Origin: Thermogutta sp.
GTDB taxonomy: Bacteria; Planctomycetota; Planctomycetia; Pirellulales; Thermoguttaceae
Reading direction: 5' to 3'
Assembly: GCF_014359955.1 (NCBI RefSeq)
Contig: NZ_JACIYL010000077.1
Coordinates: 1,977-9,984, forward strand
Length of the DNA stretch: 8,008 nt
Below the pieces are notes generated by a model. The model did not search any database. It saw only the letters and a list, made by a program, of their open reading frames with translations, and had not been told where the DNA came from. The position numbers and the translations under genes were made by a program. This document shows, in pieces, positions 7,538 to 8,008 of the stretch (position 1 is the stretch's first letter; the number at the start of each line of letters is the position of its first letter).

Positions 7538-7849
7538 GCCTACTGGCCCTCCTCATTCCTCTGCTACATACTCGCACATATTCCATAAGTGTCCTAAGCT
7601 CTTAGTACACATCATTCTTGGGCTTAACAGTGCTAATGCCAGTTGACATTTTCGTTTCCTTTATGATTTCCACGTGCCTACCCTCCCGGTTATCCGCTCG
7701 GCTATAGGTGTACCCGGAGCTTTGTGAAGTTTTAATACAATACGCAGCATCAGCCCAACCCCCCAGCAGACACCGGAACTGTACGGAGTTGCGTTTCTTG
7801 CGATAACGGTCCTCACATTAGAGCTAGATCTTAATGCGCTGTCATAACT
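7538..7849. other. About 310-base region without a convincing gene
   Basis: This breaks an otherwise tightly packed operon. It holds a 22-base imperfect palindrome (7589-7610). It also holds a plus-strand frame from 7647 to a TAA at 7845-7847 that is broken by one TGA (7725-7727). An 81-codon open frame on the minus strand over 7661-7906 has no recognisable domain and reads across the start of the next gene, so I do not call it. A weak 7-bp bulged hairpin (7816-7836, CATTA/TAATG ends) lies before the next ATG. No tRNA-like, rRNA-like or classic insertion-sequence ends are visible. Confidence 0.6.
7589..7610. repeat. 22-base imperfect palindrome downstream of gene 7
   Basis: The two arms are GTGT-C-CTAAG and CTTAG-T-ACAC around a CT centre, with one mismatched pair. 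As RNA it could fold into a stem with a 4-base loop. It begins 52 bases after the last stop. No run of T follows, so it is not a standard intrinsic terminator. It could be an operator, an mRNA-stabilising hairpin, or chance. Confidence 0.4.
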
Positions 7850-8008
7850 ATGAAAATAAGCATAGCACTCGCTACGTTTAACGGCGCTCGGTACTTGGAG
7901 AACCAACTAAACTCGTATTTGACGCAGACACGCCCCCCCGATGTTGCTATCTCCAGGATAGGGCCTGACTGCAGGGCCTTGGTCGGGCAGAGTGATACGC
8001 AGATGGCG
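7850..8008 (+). CDS. Glycosyltransferase family 2, N-terminal fragment (3' partial, possibly degenerate)
   Basis: The frame starts at ATG 7850 and stays open for 53 codons to the window edge. The first 33 residues match the start of a GT2 transferase (rhamnosyltransferase-like group): ISIALATFNGARYLENQL, then a Q-T-R-P-P-D turn and a V-A-I-S strand. The nucleotide-binding DDGSTD motif should follow directly, but the frame reads RIGPDCRALVGQ instead. The usual Glu of the P-D-E turn is also absent. Allowing small indels, the DNA after 7955 can be loosely lined up with a GSTDRT-like coding sequence, which hints at frameshifts from decay or sequencing error. The 5' end looks like a true GT2 start, but an intact product is uncertain. 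Confidence 0.55.
   Translation, partial: MKISIALATFNGARYLENQLNSYLTQTRPPDVAISRIGPDCRALVGQSDTQMA

Noticed and set aside
7643..7667. TTGACA (7643-7648) and TATGAT (7662-7667) as a promoter for the last gene
   Set aside because: The boxes look good individually, but the 13-base spacer is too short for a sigma-70 type promoter and the position is about 180 bases before the start.
7816..7836. Bulged hairpin CATTA-g-AG ... CT-TAATG before the last gene
   Set aside because: Only 7 pairs, mostly A-T, with a bulge; too weak to claim as a regulatory element.
7661..7906. 81-codon minus-strand frame across the intergenic gap
   Set aside because: No recognisable motif, it runs antisense into the start of the GT2 gene, and its length is compatible with chance.

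Overview
The window is part of a bacterial surface-glycan (O-antigen, capsule or exopolysaccharide) biosynthesis locus. All confident genes lie on the + strand. Base composition is moderately GC-rich. Shine-Dalgarno sequences are weak or absent before several genes. That would fit planctomycete-like or similar Gram-negative-type bacteria, but nothing here fixes the lineage and I give it only as a guess.

Layout: (1) 2-640, 3' part of a GT4 glycosyltransferase entering from the left edge. (2) 637-1824, GT4-like transferase without the family's two acidic motif residues. (3) 1821-3125, GT4 transferase of the type with an N-terminal QIGSRRNYAVP motif. (4) 3160-4563, polytopic O-antigen ligase/polymerase-like protein. 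(5) 4508-5722, canonical GT4, overlapping gene 4 by 56 bases. (6) 5719-6528, GT2 transferase of the WaaE/KdtX type. (7) 6542-7537, GT2_4/GT92-like transferase. (8) 7538-7849, about 310 bases with no convincing gene, holding a 22-base palindrome and a broken ORF-like stretch. (9) 7850-8008, start of a GT2 gene running off the right edge; its sequence stops resembling GT2 where the DDGSTD motif should begin.

Genes 1-7 look like one operon. Three junctions are 4-base ATGA overlaps, one is a 56-base overlap, and the two real gaps are only 34 and 13 bases. In the usual logic of such loci, the transferases would build a lipid-linked repeat unit on the cytoplasmic face, and the polytopic protein would polymerise or ligate the units on the periplasmic side. 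No flippase, chain-length regulator, initiating sugar-phosphate transferase or nucleotide-sugar enzyme is in the window; they would have to lie outside it. I see no rRNA, tRNA, CRISPR array, intact insertion sequence or defence system. I do not see evidence of a wholly new system. The most useful oddities are the degenerate GT4, the gene 4/5 junction, and the 7.5-8.0 kb region.
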